Counted from the first letter of the stretch, positions 16,900 through 25,890 are shown. The stretch is DNA of 64,000 nucleotides from SIG440 sp045586925 (GCA_045586925.1 JAZNBG010000030.1:1-64000); one strand, 5' to 3'. Notes: generated by a model not told the origin, from the sequence alone. Program-made: numbers and translations.

Positions 16900-17589
16900 T
16901 CATTTTGTATACCTTAGTCTTTTAATTTCGCGACTTGAACGAAAAATCATATAAACAGCAACAAACAGAACAAATATGCAAACTGCTCCGCCTGTTGATG
17001 CCGTCATAATTAAGCGGAACGACGGATCATCGTTCTGTCCGAATGCGCTAATCATTGCCGTTTCAAGCGTAAACAGCGACACAACCGCCGAAACAAGGCT
17101 TATTGCCTTTGCCGCCGACATCAGAGGGCTTTCAAACCGACGGTACCTGACCACATTAATCATAGCCACAACCATTGCGGTGAAGGTATACGTTGCCATG
17201 CCGATTGTATGGATATAATGATACTCAAAGCCTCTGTTTTGCCGTACTACATAAAAAACTATTACCGCAAGCGCCTGATTCATCATAAGCATTAAAATTC
17301 CGCAAAATCTGTATCTGCCAAATTCTTTCAGTCGGTTTTCACCGGGAACATCCACCTTTGCCGTGTCACGGAGCAAAAACAACCGCATGACAATAAGCAA
17401 AATATAATACGCCGCCAATGCATAAAACCATAACTCGTGAAAGTATATTCCCGAAATCAACTGCATAACCGCATACAAAATATTTATTGTTACCGACCCA
17501 AACAGTGAAAGTCTTACTCTTAGCTTTGGGTCATTAAGATACTGCTTTATATATCTGTTTTTCTCAAGCAAAGTCTTAACTTTTCCCAT
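16900..17589 (-). CDS. Multi-pass membrane protein of unknown function
   Basis: About 229 residues from ATG 17589, chosen because GGAGG stands five bases upstream; the longer reading to 17619 overlaps the previous gene. A basic N-terminal stretch is followed by about six hydrophobic segments and a basic C-terminus (SSREIKRLRYTK). It follows the lipid kinase gene by 26 bases, so the two are probably cotranscribed and both act at the membrane. I do not recognise a characterised family. Confidence 0.8.
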   Translation of the reverse strand: MGKVKTLLEKNRYIKQYLNDPKLRVRLSLFGSVTINILYAVMQLISGIYFHELWFYALAAYYILLIVMRLFLLRDTAKVDVPGENRLKEFGRYRFCGILMLMMNQALAVIVFYVVRQNRGFEYHYIHTIGMATYTFTAMVVAMINVVRYRRFESPLMSAAKAISLVSAVVSLFTLETAMISAFGQNDDPSFRLIMTASTGGAVCIFVLFVAVYMIFRSSREIKRLRYTK

Positions 17590-17615
17590 TTCTGCCTCCT
17601 TTGCATACAAACAAA

Positions 17616-18590
17616 TCAAACACCCGCGCTCAAAAGTTCCTTTTCTTTCGCTTTAGTGTGCACCTTGGGAACAACAAACTCAAATGCCTGAGGAATAATT
17701 TCGAAATCTGTCCTTCCGGCATCATCAATTTCACCATCGGTACAAAGACGCATTGTTCCGTCAAGGGGTGTTACAGTAATTCTTTTGCACTTTGTCCAAA
17801 AGATAACTTTCTCGATATTTTTCAATTTAATATGTGTTCCCTTCATATAAAAGGGCAGCTTGGTTAAAAAATTCAGTCGAGAAATATTGTATACGATATT
17901 TATATCCATAAACCCATCGTTTATAACACCCAACGGATTGCTCATTAGTCCACCGCCGCAAAACTTGCCGTTTGATATTGCGGTAAGAAGCAGCGGCCCG
18001 CTGTGTTTTTCCTTTCCGTCAAGCTCAATTGCCAGATTTGCACCCTTCTTCTTTATCAGAATTGCAAAAATTGATATAAAGTATGCAAATGGCCCCGAAA
18101 CAAAGGGCTTTTGCTTCATTCTGGTGGTCATATCAACCACATTGCAATCAAATCCTATGTTAAACATATTTGCACAGTATTTGGTGTATCTTATGCCCTC
18201 TTTCGTCGTAGTATACCTTATGGCATCGCATTTCGTACAACCTGCGGTAATCTGTTCCCCCACATCAAGAAAATCCTCTGCACTGCCAAAATTTCTGCAA
18301 AAATCATTCCCTGTACCAAAGGGCATAACGCCAATTTGGTTATCAGGATGCTCCATCGCACCGTTAAGAACCTCGCCCAGTGTTCCGTCACCACCGCAAG
18401 CAATAAATCTTGCCGCTCCATAATTTTTGCAATGCTCACGCACATATCTCTCGGCATCGCCTATGGCTTTTGTTACATATATTTCCACATCGGCTGTCAA
18501 TCGTTGTGCCACACATTTGATTGACTCAGTCAGTTTTTCTATACCCTTGCCCTGACCCGCTTTGGGATTAATCACAAAAACCGTTTTCAT
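17616..18590 (-). CDS. Diacylglycerol/lipid kinase (DagK/YegS family)
   Basis: A 324-residue lipid kinase. ATG 18590 follows AGGTG; a GTG three codons earlier is less likely. The N-terminal domain has NPKAGQGKG and the nucleotide-binding GGDGTLGEVLNG motif, with PFGTGNDFCRNFG following, all typical of the DAGK catalytic domain. The C-terminal half is the beta-sandwich lipid-binding domain. It would phosphorylate diacylglycerol or a similar lipid at the membrane. Confidence 0.92.
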   Translation of the reverse strand: MKTVFVINPKAGQGKGIEKLTESIKCVAQRLTADVEIYVTKAIGDAERYVREHCKNYGAARFIACGGDGTLGEVLNGAMEHPDNQIGVMPFGTGNDFCRNFGSAEDFLDVGEQITAGCTKCDAIRYTTTKEGIRYTKYCANMFNIGFDCNVVDMTTRMKQKPFVSGPFAYFISIFAILIKKKGANLAIELDGKEKHSGPLLLTAISNGKFCGGGLMSNPLGVINDGFMDINIVYNISRLNFLTKLPFYMKGTHIKLKNIEKVIFWTKCKRITVTPLDGTMRLCTDGEIDDAGRTDFEIIPQAFEFVVPKVHTKAKEKELLSAGV

Positions 18591-18626
18591 AAACGACACC
18601 TCGTACCAAATTTCTTCCTTAAAAAT

Positions 18627-18655
18627 ATCTTATCATAAATTGAGGTATTATGCAA
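18627..18655 (-). promoter_or_regulatory. Promoter of the lipid kinase operon
   Basis: Minus-strand TTGCAT (18655-18650), 17 bases, TAAGAT (18632-18627), about 35 bases upstream of the kinase start. Confidence 0.65.
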
Positions 18656-18664
18656 CAAAAAGAA

Positions 18665-18692
18665 AACCTCGCAGAAAAATCTCCGCGAGGTT
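18665..18692 (-). terminator. Terminator of the T-box operon
   Basis: AACCTCGC (18665-18672) pairs with GCGAGGTT (18685-18692); on the minus strand it is followed by a U-rich tail. It lies just past the stop of the ECF S-component gene and would end the operon that starts at the T-box leader. Confidence 0.85.
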
Positions 18693-18699
18693 AATAAAA

Positions 18700-19191
18700 C
18701 TAATTTGTTCTTTTTAAGTATTTTATAAGAATTATCCCCAGTATCAATCCAACTGTACCCTGAACAGCATTTGCCGGGATGTTGACCGCAGACGCAACAA
18801 ATCCATACAGAAACCCTTCAAAGATGTAATAGCCAAAAACCATTATTACCTCGGCAATCAAGCCTCCGATAATTCTTGCCGGAGTGTTACCGATTTTACT
18901 ACTCACCCACTTATATATGTAATATGCTGCAAGTGCCATTATTCCCTTGATAACAAAGGTAGCCGGAGCATACACCACATATCCTGAAAAGAGGTCTGCC
19001 AGCGCCGAGCCGAGTCCCGCTGCCAAAAACCCGTATACAGGCGACAGCAACCACCCCGAAAGCAGCACCACGCAATCACCCAGATTAAGGTAGCCCTTAA
19101 ACGGTGACGGAATTTTAATAATCATTGTAGCAACACAGCAGAGCGCCGCAAGCATTGCTGTCATAGACATTTTTCTTGTGTTTGCTTTCAT
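18700..19191 (-). CDS. ECF transporter S component
   Basis: A 163-residue membrane protein from ATG 19191, which has GGGGGA just upstream; the ATG at 19221 has no SD. It has about six hydrophobic segments and the family features of ECF-type substrate-binding (S) subunits, including KIPSPFKGYLNLGDCVVLLSGWLLSP and GLGSALADLFSGYVVYAPATFVIKG. The general type is like the riboflavin-transporter family PF07155, but the substrate cannot be read from sequence. No energising module (EcfA/EcfT) is in the window. It is the last gene of a T-box-controlled operon, so its substrate may be linked to an amino acid or a branched-chain acid. Confidence 0.85.
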   Translation of the reverse strand: MKANTRKMSMTAMLAALCCVATMIIKIPSPFKGYLNLGDCVVLLSGWLLSPVYGFLAAGLGSALADLFSGYVVYAPATFVIKGIMALAAYYIYKWVSSKIGNTPARIIGGLIAEVIMVFGYYIFEGFLYGFVASAVNIPANAVQGTVGLILGIILIKYLKRTN

Positions 19192-19237
19192 ACAATCCCC
19201 CTGAATATAACATTCAACCATAGGCTGAAAAATTTTC

Positions 19238-21697
19238 TTATTTTTTCAATCCCAGCTTTTCAATTGACTCGTCACGCATTTTATACTTCAGGATTTTACC
19301 CGCCGCATTCATCGGAAATTCATCTACGAACATAAAGTATCTTGGCACCTTGTGTCTTGCTATTGAAGCATAACCAAATTCCTTCATTTCGTCTTCATCT
19401 GCAGCTTCGCCCTTATGAAGAATAATCCACGCACAACATTCTTCGCCGTATCTTTCATCAGGAACACCAACCACCTGAACATCACGAACCTTCGGATTTG
19501 TAAGGTAGAATTCTTCAATTTCTCTTGGATACAGGTTTTCACCGCCACGGATAATCATATCCTTTAATCTTCCTGTTACTTTGTAATATCCATCAGGCGT
19601 TCTCATACAAATATCGCCTGAATGAAGCCATCCGTCGCTATCAATAGCCTGTCCAGTAGCTTCAGGCATTTTGTAGTAGCCTTTCATAATGTTAAAACCA
19701 CGTGCTACAAATTCACCGCTTTCACCATCGGGAAGTTCTGCTCCTGTTTCAGGATCAATGATTTTACATTCCACACCGGGGAACGCGCTACCGACAGTTT
19801 CAACTCTGTGGTCAAGATCTTCGTTTACTTCACCCATAGTACAACCCGGCGACGCTTCTGTCTGACCATATACCGAAATAATTTCTTTCATATTCATCTC
19901 ATCTGCCGCACGGCGCATAAGGTCAGCCGGACAGTTTGCACCCGCCATAATGCCTGTTCGCATATACGAGAAATCTGTTTTTGCAAAGTCAGCGTGATTA
20001 AACATTGCAATAAACATTGTCGGAACGCCGTTAAAACAGGTAATTTTTTCATCGTTTACACAAGCAAGCGATGATTTTGGTGAAAAATACGGTATGGGAC
20101 AAAGTGTGCCGCCATGTGTCATCATAGAAGTCATTGAAAGCACCATACCAAAGCAATGGAACATCGGAACCTGAATCATCATACGGTCTGCTGTTGACAA
20201 ATCCATTCTGTCGCCAATAGTTTTACCGTTGTTGACGATATTTCGATGAGTAAGCATAACACCTTTCGGGAATCCGGTTGTACCCGATGTGTACTGCATA
20301 TTACAAACATCATCAGGTTTCACCAAGGATGCACGTCTTCTGACTTCTTCTCGCGGAACAAGTGCAGAACGTGAAAGCATCTGCTCCCAAGTAAGGCAAC
20401 CTTGCATTGAAAATCCTACCGTAACAACATTTCTGAGGAACGGAAGATTTTTAGAGTATAAAGGTTTACCGGGTTCAAGTGAGGCAAGTTCAGGGCAAAG
20501 TTCCTGAATAATTTCCTTATAGTTAATGTCCTTACAATACTCAATCATAACAAGAGTATGTGTATCAGACTGTTTGAGCAAATATTCGATTTCGTGAATT
20601 TTGTATGCTGTATTGACTGTAACTAAAACCGCACCGATTTTTGTTGTTGCCCAGAATGTGATAAACCACTGCGGAACATTTGTTGCCCATATTGCTACGT
20701 GGTCCCCTGCTTTTACACCTGAAGAAATAAGAGCTGCGGCACATTCATCAACATCACGTCTGAATTGCTCATATGTTCTTGTGTAGTCAAGTGTAGGATA
20801 TTTAAATGCATACTGATCAGGGTATTTTTCTACCATTTTGTCAAGCACATCAGAAAATGTTGCATCAATAACATCATATTTTTTCCATACAAATGTGCCT
20901 GTCTTATCTCTGTTGTAGTACGCCTTGTCGAAAGATTTTTTCTCGCGGTTTATCTTTGAAATATAGTTAGCAAAATGAGTAAGAACTATATCTGCATCGT
21001 TAATTTCCTCATTCCATGCTGCGCAAATATAGCCTTCATAATTAAGAGATGACAGCGCACCTATAAGCTTTGCAACATCAAGCTCGCCTTCGCCAATTAA
21101 GACCGTCTTTCCATCCTTCATATCGCCAAGACGAACATACTTAATATATGCACCCAGAGTTTTAATTGTAGCTTCTGATGATTCTCCGGCATCAAAATAT
21201 GTTCCTCTGACATTCCACGAAGCACCAATCGCAGCGGAAGAAAAATGATTAATTATGTCAATTACTTTTTCTGTGTTCGCCAAAGCACCAACCGTTTCAA
21301 TCAAAATGCTGACATCTGCATTTTCAGCCTTCTTTATTGCGTCAGAAAGCTTTTGGTCCAATACATCAAAGGATAGTATTTTATCAATGTGTACAATCAC
21401 ATTTGAAATTCCGGAAGCTGCAGCCATATCCACATACTTAACCACTAAATCCGAAGTTGTATTTTCGTTGTCAACACTTTCGGGCATACGAAGCGCAGAA
21501 ACAGCAAGGTTTCTGTTTACAAGCTTTCTTTTTGCGTCGGCTATACGGTCACGTCTTAATATACTGTCGTGATGGAAGCTTCTTTCCTTAATTGCATCAT
21601 ATATTTCAAACCCTTCAAATCCATAATCAAAGGCATAACGGCACGTATCAAGAAAAGAAGCACGACTTACATTCTTTGTTGAAAATACTATCTTCAT
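19238..21697 (-). CDS. Fusion: TIM-barrel isomerase-like domain + acyl-CoA synthetase
   Basis: An 819-residue protein from ATG 21697; a GAGGAGG site lies within the end of the preceding gene. Residues 1-250 resemble sugar-phosphate isomerase/epimerase-type TIM barrels (PF01261), with candidate acidic residues E134, D191 and E230 but no complete His/Glu/Asp metal set that I can recognise. Residues 270-819 are an AMP-forming acyl-CoA ligase with the P-loop YTSGTTGFPKG (469-479), VYGQTEAS, the hinge GRLKDMIIRGGENLYP and the catalytic Lys region AGKILKYKM. It would activate a carboxylic acid to its CoA ester; substrate unknown. Confidence 0.88.
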   Translation of the reverse strand: MKIVFSTKNVSRASFLDTCRYAFDYGFEGFEIYDAIKERSFHHDSILRRDRIADAKRKLVNRNLAVSALRMPESVDNENTTSDLVVKYVDMAAASGISNVIVHIDKILSFDVLDQKLSDAIKKAENADVSILIETVGALANTEKVIDIINHFSSAAIGASWNVRGTYFDAGESSEATIKTLGAYIKYVRLGDMKDGKTVLIGEGELDVAKLIGALSSLNYEGYICAAWNEEINDADIVLTHFANYISKINREKKSFDKAYYNRDKTGTFVWKKYDVIDATFSDVLDKMVEKYPDQYAFKYPTLDYTRTYEQFRRDVDECAAALISSGVKAGDHVAIWATNVPQWFITFWATTKIGAVLVTVNTAYKIHEIEYLLKQSDTHTLVMIEYCKDINYKEIIQELCPELASLEPGKPLYSKNLPFLRNVVTVGFSMQGCLTWEQMLSRSALVPREEVRRRASLVKPDDVCNMQYTSGTTGFPKGVMLTHRNIVNNGKTIGDRMDLSTADRMMIQVPMFHCFGMVLSMTSMMTHGGTLCPIPYFSPKSSLACVNDEKITCFNGVPTMFIAMFNHADFAKTDFSYMRTGIMAGANCPADLMRRAADEMNMKEIISVYGQTEASPGCTMGEVNEDLDHRVETVGSAFPGVECKIIDPETGAELPDGESGEFVARGFNIMKGYYKMPEATGQAIDSDGWLHSGDICMRTPDGYYKVTGRLKDMIIRGGENLYPREIEEFYLTNPKVRDVQVVGVPDERYGEECCAWIILHKGEAADEDEMKEFGYASIARHKVPRYFMFVDEFPMNAAGKILKYKMRDESIEKLGLKK

Positions 21698-21698
21698 A

Positions 21699-23087
21699 TT
21701 ATGCCTCCTCAAATACGATTTTGTTAAGTGCATTTATATACGCTCTTATACTTGCTGCAACGATATCAGTTGATGTTCCATTGCCCGAATAAAGCTTTCC
21801 GTTATTGCGAAGTCTTACAAGTGCAGAGCCTAATGCTTCCTTTCCTTCGGTTACAGACTGAACCTGAAAATCGTCAAGCTCATAGTGATGACCTATGCAC
21901 TGTTCAATTGCACGGAATGCAGAGTCAATAGGGCCTTCTCCGTTGCTGACGCCGCAAATAATTTCATCATTACATTTAAGTGTAACCTGTGACATCGAGC
22001 TTGCCACATTGCTGCTTGTTGTTGTATAGGTTTCAAAATGGTATGTTGAAGGCGCCTGCATAGCAGAGCTTGCAATCAATGCTTCAAACTCTTTTGAACC
22101 AACAGCACCTTTCTTTTCACATACTTGCATAAGTGCTTTATATACATTGCCAATATCCGAATCAGAAAGCTCATATCCAAGAACTGCAGCCGCCTGAGTA
22201 ACCTGAGCCACCGAAGAATCGGAATCAAGTAAAATCTTTTTCTTGTCACTTACAGTTTTTTCACTTTCGTAGCTTTCGTGGTTTATATTAGACAGCATAT
22301 CGTCAATGCTTGCGTGAATTTTTGTGGTATTGAGTTCAATCCCGGCATCAATCTGTGAACCGCAAATGCTTATTGCATCAGAAATCTCACCGGTTAACAG
22401 AACTTCTTTGCCCGCCATAGCACATTTAATTCCATCTGCACCTTTTGAGATTGCTGCAAATGCCGATGCAACACCCATATTGATACGATCAGAAACCTGA
22501 ACATATACAGGAATACTTACCTCATTCTTAACCTTTGCAACCAATTCGGCAATCTCTTCAGGTATTGACGCACCTGCACTGTCGCAAAGAGTTATAAGCT
22601 TTGCACCGTTTGATTCAGCTTCCTTTACAGCAGAAATAAGAAAGTCAATATCAGCCCTTGTTGCATCAAGAGCAGAAAATTCCACATCATCACAATATGT
22701 TTTTGCCTCTTTCGTAAGCTCCACAATTTTTTCAAGCATAACTGCCTGCTTTACATGATATGTATATTCCATCTGCAATGTTGAAACAGGAAGTTCAATC
22801 TGCAGGCGAGGTTTTTTCGCATCCTTAATGCAGTCCCATACCGACACAACATCTTCCTTGTTAAAACCAACAGGAATAGCAAGTACTGCATTCTGAACAT
22901 TTTGTGCAATTGTTTTATAGATAATTGTATCCTCTCGGATATTTTTCACTGCGGGCAATTCAATTGCATTTACTCCAAGTGCGTCTGCACAATTTGCAAT
23001 TGCTGATTTTTCACGAAAGAGTAGCGAAATTTCGCGGTCCTCTGAAAGTTTTTTAAGGGTAATGTCTGTAACATTGATTATTCTCAT
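21699..23087 (-). CDS. 2-isopropylmalate synthase-like protein lacking metal ligands
   Basis: A 462-residue DRE-TIM/LeuA-like protein from ATG 23087 (AAGGAG upstream). The C-terminal LeuA dimer/allosteric domain (349-458, with VSNGEGPIDSAFRAIEQ) is well kept. The catalytic half is degenerate: the TLRDGEQ motif reads TLKKLSE (10-16), and the metal-binding HxHND motif reads QVSDR (197-201). I therefore doubt isopropylmalate or citramalate synthase activity. Regulation by a T-box leader and the downstream acyl-CoA ligase fusion point to a branched or amino-acid-derived acid pathway. It could be a repurposed aldolase or a regulatory pseudoenzyme. Confidence 0.85.
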   Translation of the reverse strand: MRIINVTDITLKKLSEDREISLLFREKSAIANCADALGVNAIELPAVKNIREDTIIYKTIAQNVQNAVLAIPVGFNKEDVVSVWDCIKDAKKPRLQIELPVSTLQMEYTYHVKQAVMLEKIVELTKEAKTYCDDVEFSALDATRADIDFLISAVKEAESNGAKLITLCDSAGASIPEEIAELVAKVKNEVSIPVYVQVSDRINMGVASAFAAISKGADGIKCAMAGKEVLLTGEISDAISICGSQIDAGIELNTTKIHASIDDMLSNINHESYESEKTVSDKKKILLDSDSSVAQVTQAAAVLGYELSDSDIGNVYKALMQVCEKKGAVGSKEFEALIASSAMQAPSTYHFETYTTTSSNVASSMSQVTLKCNDEIICGVSNGEGPIDSAFRAIEQCIGHHYELDDFQVQSVTEGKEALGSALVRLRNNGKLYSGNGTSTDIVAASIRAYINALNKIVFEEA

Positions 23088-23137
23088 TTTTTGAAAACTC
23101 CTTCCAAAATATAAATAGTAAAATGGGATTTTCACCA

Positions 23138-23415
23138 ACAAAAAAACGCTCTCGTCTCTTCGTTGATTCAAAGAGACGAAAACGCTAAATCTCATTGTTT
23201 CCGCGGTACCACTCTTCTTCATCCATATCGGACGCACCTTAGATGCAAACACATCTTAACTCTGTCACGGGAGTTCCCGTCTGCCCCTACTGCAGGTTCA
23301 CGGCAGCCGCTCCGCGGTGAGTTCAGCAAAGCTTTTCCAATGTCTCGCACCAACCGACATCTCTCTCAAGGCAAATAATTTTGCTTACTACTCCGCATCT
23401 CAGCGTTTAAAACTA
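23138..23415 (-). promoter_or_regulatory. T-box leader riboswitch
   Basis: A minus-strand leader of about 280 bases. The T-box AGTGGTACCGCGG reads from 23212 to 23200, and stem I carries the AGTA box, GGTTGGTGCGAGAC and TGAACTCACC elements of this class. The terminator is a 14-bp stem with G-U pairs (23186 to about 23145) followed by seven or more U. Uncharged tRNA would stabilise the antiterminator. The specifier codon lies within the bases read from the minus strand as AAAAGCTTTGC (near 23323-23336). CTT (Leu) would fit the LeuA-like gene, but TGC and others remain possible. Confidence 0.9.
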
Positions 23416-23421
23416 GACTTA

Positions 23422-23450
23422 ATCTTATCACATAAAAGTTTATTTGTCAA
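23422..23450 (-). promoter_or_regulatory. Promoter of the T-box operon
   Basis: Minus-strand TTGACA (23450-23445), 17-base spacer, TAAGAT (23427-23422), directly upstream of the T-box leader. Confidence 0.85.
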
Positions 23451-23601
23451 GACTTTTAGGTAAAATATTTTGTATCTAGTGAAATTTATAATTTCATACA
23501 GTTTTGAAATAAATAATTCTCATATCAAATGTGGAACAATAAAGGTTAAACACAAAGAGCCAACAAGTATTGCATTTCACTTTACAATTGGAGGCAAACC
23601 G
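23451..23601. other. Intergenic region without recognised gene
   Basis: An AT-rich stretch between the T-box promoter and the guaA terminator. I see no credible open reading frame with an SD and no strong hairpin in it. Confidence 0.5.
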
Positions 23602-23634
23602 AAAAATACCGCCGAAGATTTTATTCTCCGGCGG
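23602..23634 (-). terminator. Terminator of the cysK-guaA operon
   Basis: CCGCCG (23609-23614) pairs with CGGCGG (23629-23634), extended by AAG/CT pairs; on the minus strand a U-rich tail (TATTTTTC) follows. It starts ten bases after the guaA stop codon. Confidence 0.85.
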
Positions 23635-23643
23635 AAATTAATT

Positions 23644-24624
23644 TTACTCAAATTCTATTGTACCCACAGGTTTAGGCGTAATATCCATCATTACACGGTT
23701 AATGCCATCAACCTCGTGTGTGATGCGGTCTGTAATCTTGTGAAGGATATCATATGGGATTTCCTCGATAGTTGCAGTCATAGCGTCTGTGGTATTAACC
23801 GCACGGATAATTGCAGCCCATCCTTCGTAACGCTTTCCGTCTTTTACGCCAACACTCTTGAAATCGGGAACAGCAATAAAATACTGCCATACCGTTTTTG
23901 CAAGACCGCAGTTATCAAACTCTTCACGCAGGATAGCATCAGCCTCACGAAGTGCATTAAGTCTGTCACGAGTAATTGCACCAAGGCATCTTACGCCAAG
24001 ACCGGGACCTGGGAATGGCTGACGGTCAACCATTGATGCAGGAAGACCCAAAGCCTTGCCCACAACACGAACTTCATCTTTGTAAAGAAGTTTTACAGGC
24101 TCTACAAGTTCCATTACCATATCCTCAGGAAGACCGCCAACATTGTGATGAGCCTTTACTCCATCACTTTCGAGAATGTCGGGATAAATTGTACCCTGAG
24201 CCAGGAATTTTATACCTTCAAGCTTTGCAGCTTCTTCGTCAAACACCTTGATGAATTCGCCACCGATAATCTTTCTCTTTTTCTCAGGCTCGGCAACATC
24301 TTTAAGCAAATCCAAAAATCTGTCGGTTGCGTCAATATATATAAGGTTTGCATCAAGTCCGTTTTTAAACACTTCAATGACCTGTTCGCTTTCGCCTTTT
24401 CTCATAAGTCCGTGGTTAACATGAACACAAACAAGCTGTTTGCCGATTGCCTTAATAAGAAGTGCTGCAACAACCGAGCTGTCAACACCGCCTGAAAGTG
24501 CCAGAAGAACCTTTTTGTCGCCAACCTGTGCACGAACCTCTGCAATTTGTTCCTGGATAAACTTGTCTGCCAATTCTTTTGTTGTGATACGTTCCATAGT
24601 ATCGGGTCTTACATTACTGCTCAT
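23644..24624 (-). CDS. guaA: GMP synthase ATP-pyrophosphatase subunit without glutaminase domain
   Basis: A 326-residue protein equal to the C-terminal two-thirds of bacterial GuaA. The ATP-PPase P-loop is LSGGVDSS (43-50), followed by HVNHGLMRKGE, and the GuaA dimerisation domain ends in NRVMMDITPKPVGTIEFE. It aminates XMP to GMP. The usual N-terminal class I glutaminase domain is missing, and the good SD (GGAGGAG) right before ATG 24624 shows that this is the true start. A separate glutaminase subunit, as in archaeal two-subunit enzymes, or use of free ammonia is implied. It is cotranscribed with cysK. Confidence 0.93.
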   Translation of the reverse strand: MSSNVRPDTMERITTKELADKFIQEQIAEVRAQVGDKKVLLALSGGVDSSVVAALLIKAIGKQLVCVHVNHGLMRKGESEQVIEVFKNGLDANLIYIDATDRFLDLLKDVAEPEKKRKIIGGEFIKVFDEEAAKLEGIKFLAQGTIYPDILESDGVKAHHNVGGLPEDMVMELVEPVKLLYKDEVRVVGKALGLPASMVDRQPFPGPGLGVRCLGAITRDRLNALREADAILREEFDNCGLAKTVWQYFIAVPDFKSVGVKDGKRYEGWAAIIRAVNTTDAMTATIEEIPYDILHKITDRITHEVDGINRVMMDITPKPVGTIEFE

Positions 24625-24644
24625 TATTATCTCCTCCTGAAAAT

Positions 24645-25571
24645 TTATTCAAACAACGGTGTAGAAAAATATCTTTCAGCCGTATCAGGTAAAACTGTAA
24701 CCACCGTCTTACCCTTGCCAAGTTTTTTTGCCAGCTTAACAGCCGCTGCAACATTTGTACCGCTGGAAATACCGCACATAATGCCCTCTTTGGATGCAAG
24801 CTCTTTTGCCGTTGTAATTGCTTCTTCGTCATTTATAACACAAATATCGTTGTAGATATTCTGGTTCAGATTTTTGGGAATAACCCCGTCACCAATACCC
24901 ATCTGCAAATGCGTACCAATTGAGCCGCCCGAAAGGATTGCCGCGTGTTCCGGCTCAACTGCCCATATCTCTATGTCAGGGTTAGCCTCCTTCAAGGTTT
25001 CGCCTATGCCGGTAATTGTACCGCCCGTGCCTATCCCTGAACAAAATCCATGAATAGGTCCGCCAACCTGCTTTAGTATTTCAACCCCTGTGTGCTCTCT
25101 TTGAACTTGCACATTTGCGGGATTTTCAAACTGCTGTGGAACAAAGACATTATTATCTTCCTCCTGCATTTTAAGTGCAGTTTCAAGACACTTTTCAATA
25201 CATTCGCCAATGTTGCCTGCATCATGAATAAGAATAACCTCGGCGCCGTAATGCTCAACCAGCTTGCGGCGTTCCTCGCTGACCGAATCAGGCATAATTA
25301 TCTTAGTTTTATAACCACGCACCGCACCGACAAGAGCAAGACCAATGCCTTGATTGCCGCTTGTTGGCTCTACGATAACAGTATTCTCATTAATGATACC
25401 CTTTGCCTCGGCATCACAAATCATATTGTAAGCCGTCCTGGTTTTAATCGACCCACCCACATTAAGGCCCTCAAACTTAACAAGAATCTGTGCAGAATTA
25501 GGGTCGCCAATGTGATTTAATCTTATAATCGGTGTCTCGCCAATGGCATCTAAAACGTTATTACATATCAT
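24645..25571 (-). CDS. cysK: Cysteine synthase (O-acetylserine sulfhydrylase)
   Basis: A 308-residue PLP enzyme of normal CysK length that makes cysteine from O-acetylserine and sulfide. The PLP lysine is in GGSIKTRTAYNM, the substrate loop is PTSGNQG, the phosphate-binding glycine loop is GIGTGGT and ISSGTN closes the active site. It is the first gene of a two-gene operon with guaA (20 bases between) and has a consensus promoter that starts at the stop codon of the neighbouring Cys-rich gene. Confidence 0.95.
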   Translation of the reverse strand: MICNNVLDAIGETPIIRLNHIGDPNSAQILVKFEGLNVGGSIKTRTAYNMICDAEAKGIINENTVIVEPTSGNQGIGLALVGAVRGYKTKIIMPDSVSEERRKLVEHYGAEVILIHDAGNIGECIEKCLETALKMQEEDNNVFVPQQFENPANVQVQREHTGVEILKQVGGPIHGFCSGIGTGGTITGIGETLKEANPDIEIWAVEPEHAAILSGGSIGTHLQMGIGDGVIPKNLNQNIYNDICVINDEEAITTAKELASKEGIMCGISSGTNVAAAVKLAKKLGKGKTVVTVLPDTAERYFSTPLFE

Positions 25572-25625
25572 ATATATCTTCTCCGAATTTACGATTATTG
25601 AAACATATAAATATTTTATCTAATA

Positions 25626-25654
25626 ATTATATACCTTTCGTCAAATCTTGTCAA
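25626..25654 (-). promoter_or_regulatory. Promoter of cysK-guaA
   Basis: Minus-strand TTGACA (25654-25649), 17 bases, TATAAT (25631-25626): a perfect sigma-A consensus. The -35 element shares bases with the stop codon of the Cys-rich gene. Confidence 0.88.
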
Positions 25655-25890
25655 TAAAAAAGGAACGATTTTTTATCGTTCCCATAACTAATATTATTTG
25701 GACATTCTGTGTAGGTGCATTTTTCACATTTATCCTCGCAGTGTTCAGGCAAACAACACATTAAATAGCTACATTCATCGCAACAACACTCTATACTATT
25801 CCCCTCTTTGTCTAAATGCTCTCCATTTCCAAGACAATTAGCCCCACAATTCCCGGGGGTTAATTCAACACCGGTTACATCTACAATCAC
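25651..25890 (-). CDS. Small cysteine-rich protein
   Basis: A 79-residue acidic protein with 12 Cys, many in clusters (NCGANC, ECCCDEC, MCC, HCEDKCEKC), which suggests metal binding. No signal peptide or membrane segment is seen. Its last 11 or so codons run through a hairpin identical to the one after the XRE gene, and the stop codon lies in the U-tract. It is divergent from the XRE gene, which may control it. Function unknown. Confidence 0.65.
   Translation of the reverse strand: MIVDVTGVELTPGNCGANCLGNGEHLDKEGNSIECCCDECSYLMCCLPEHCEDKCEKCTYTECPNNISYGNDKKSFLFY
25662..25682. terminator. Bidirectional palindromic terminator, copy 1
   Basis: GGAACGAT (25662-25669) pairs with ATCGTTCC (25675-25682), with A-runs on the left giving a U-tail on the minus strand. 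It overlaps the 3' end of the Cys-rich coding sequence. The same stem occurs at 26247-26267. Confidence 0.8.

Noticed and set aside
21699..23087. Plain annotation as leuA (2-isopropylmalate synthase)
   Set aside because: The catalytic DRE-TIM and HxH metal residues are missing, so only the family name is supported.
23470..24036. Plus-strand open frame opposite the guaA end
   Set aside because: It lies mostly antisense to guaA, has no SD and its composition is that of a shadow frame.
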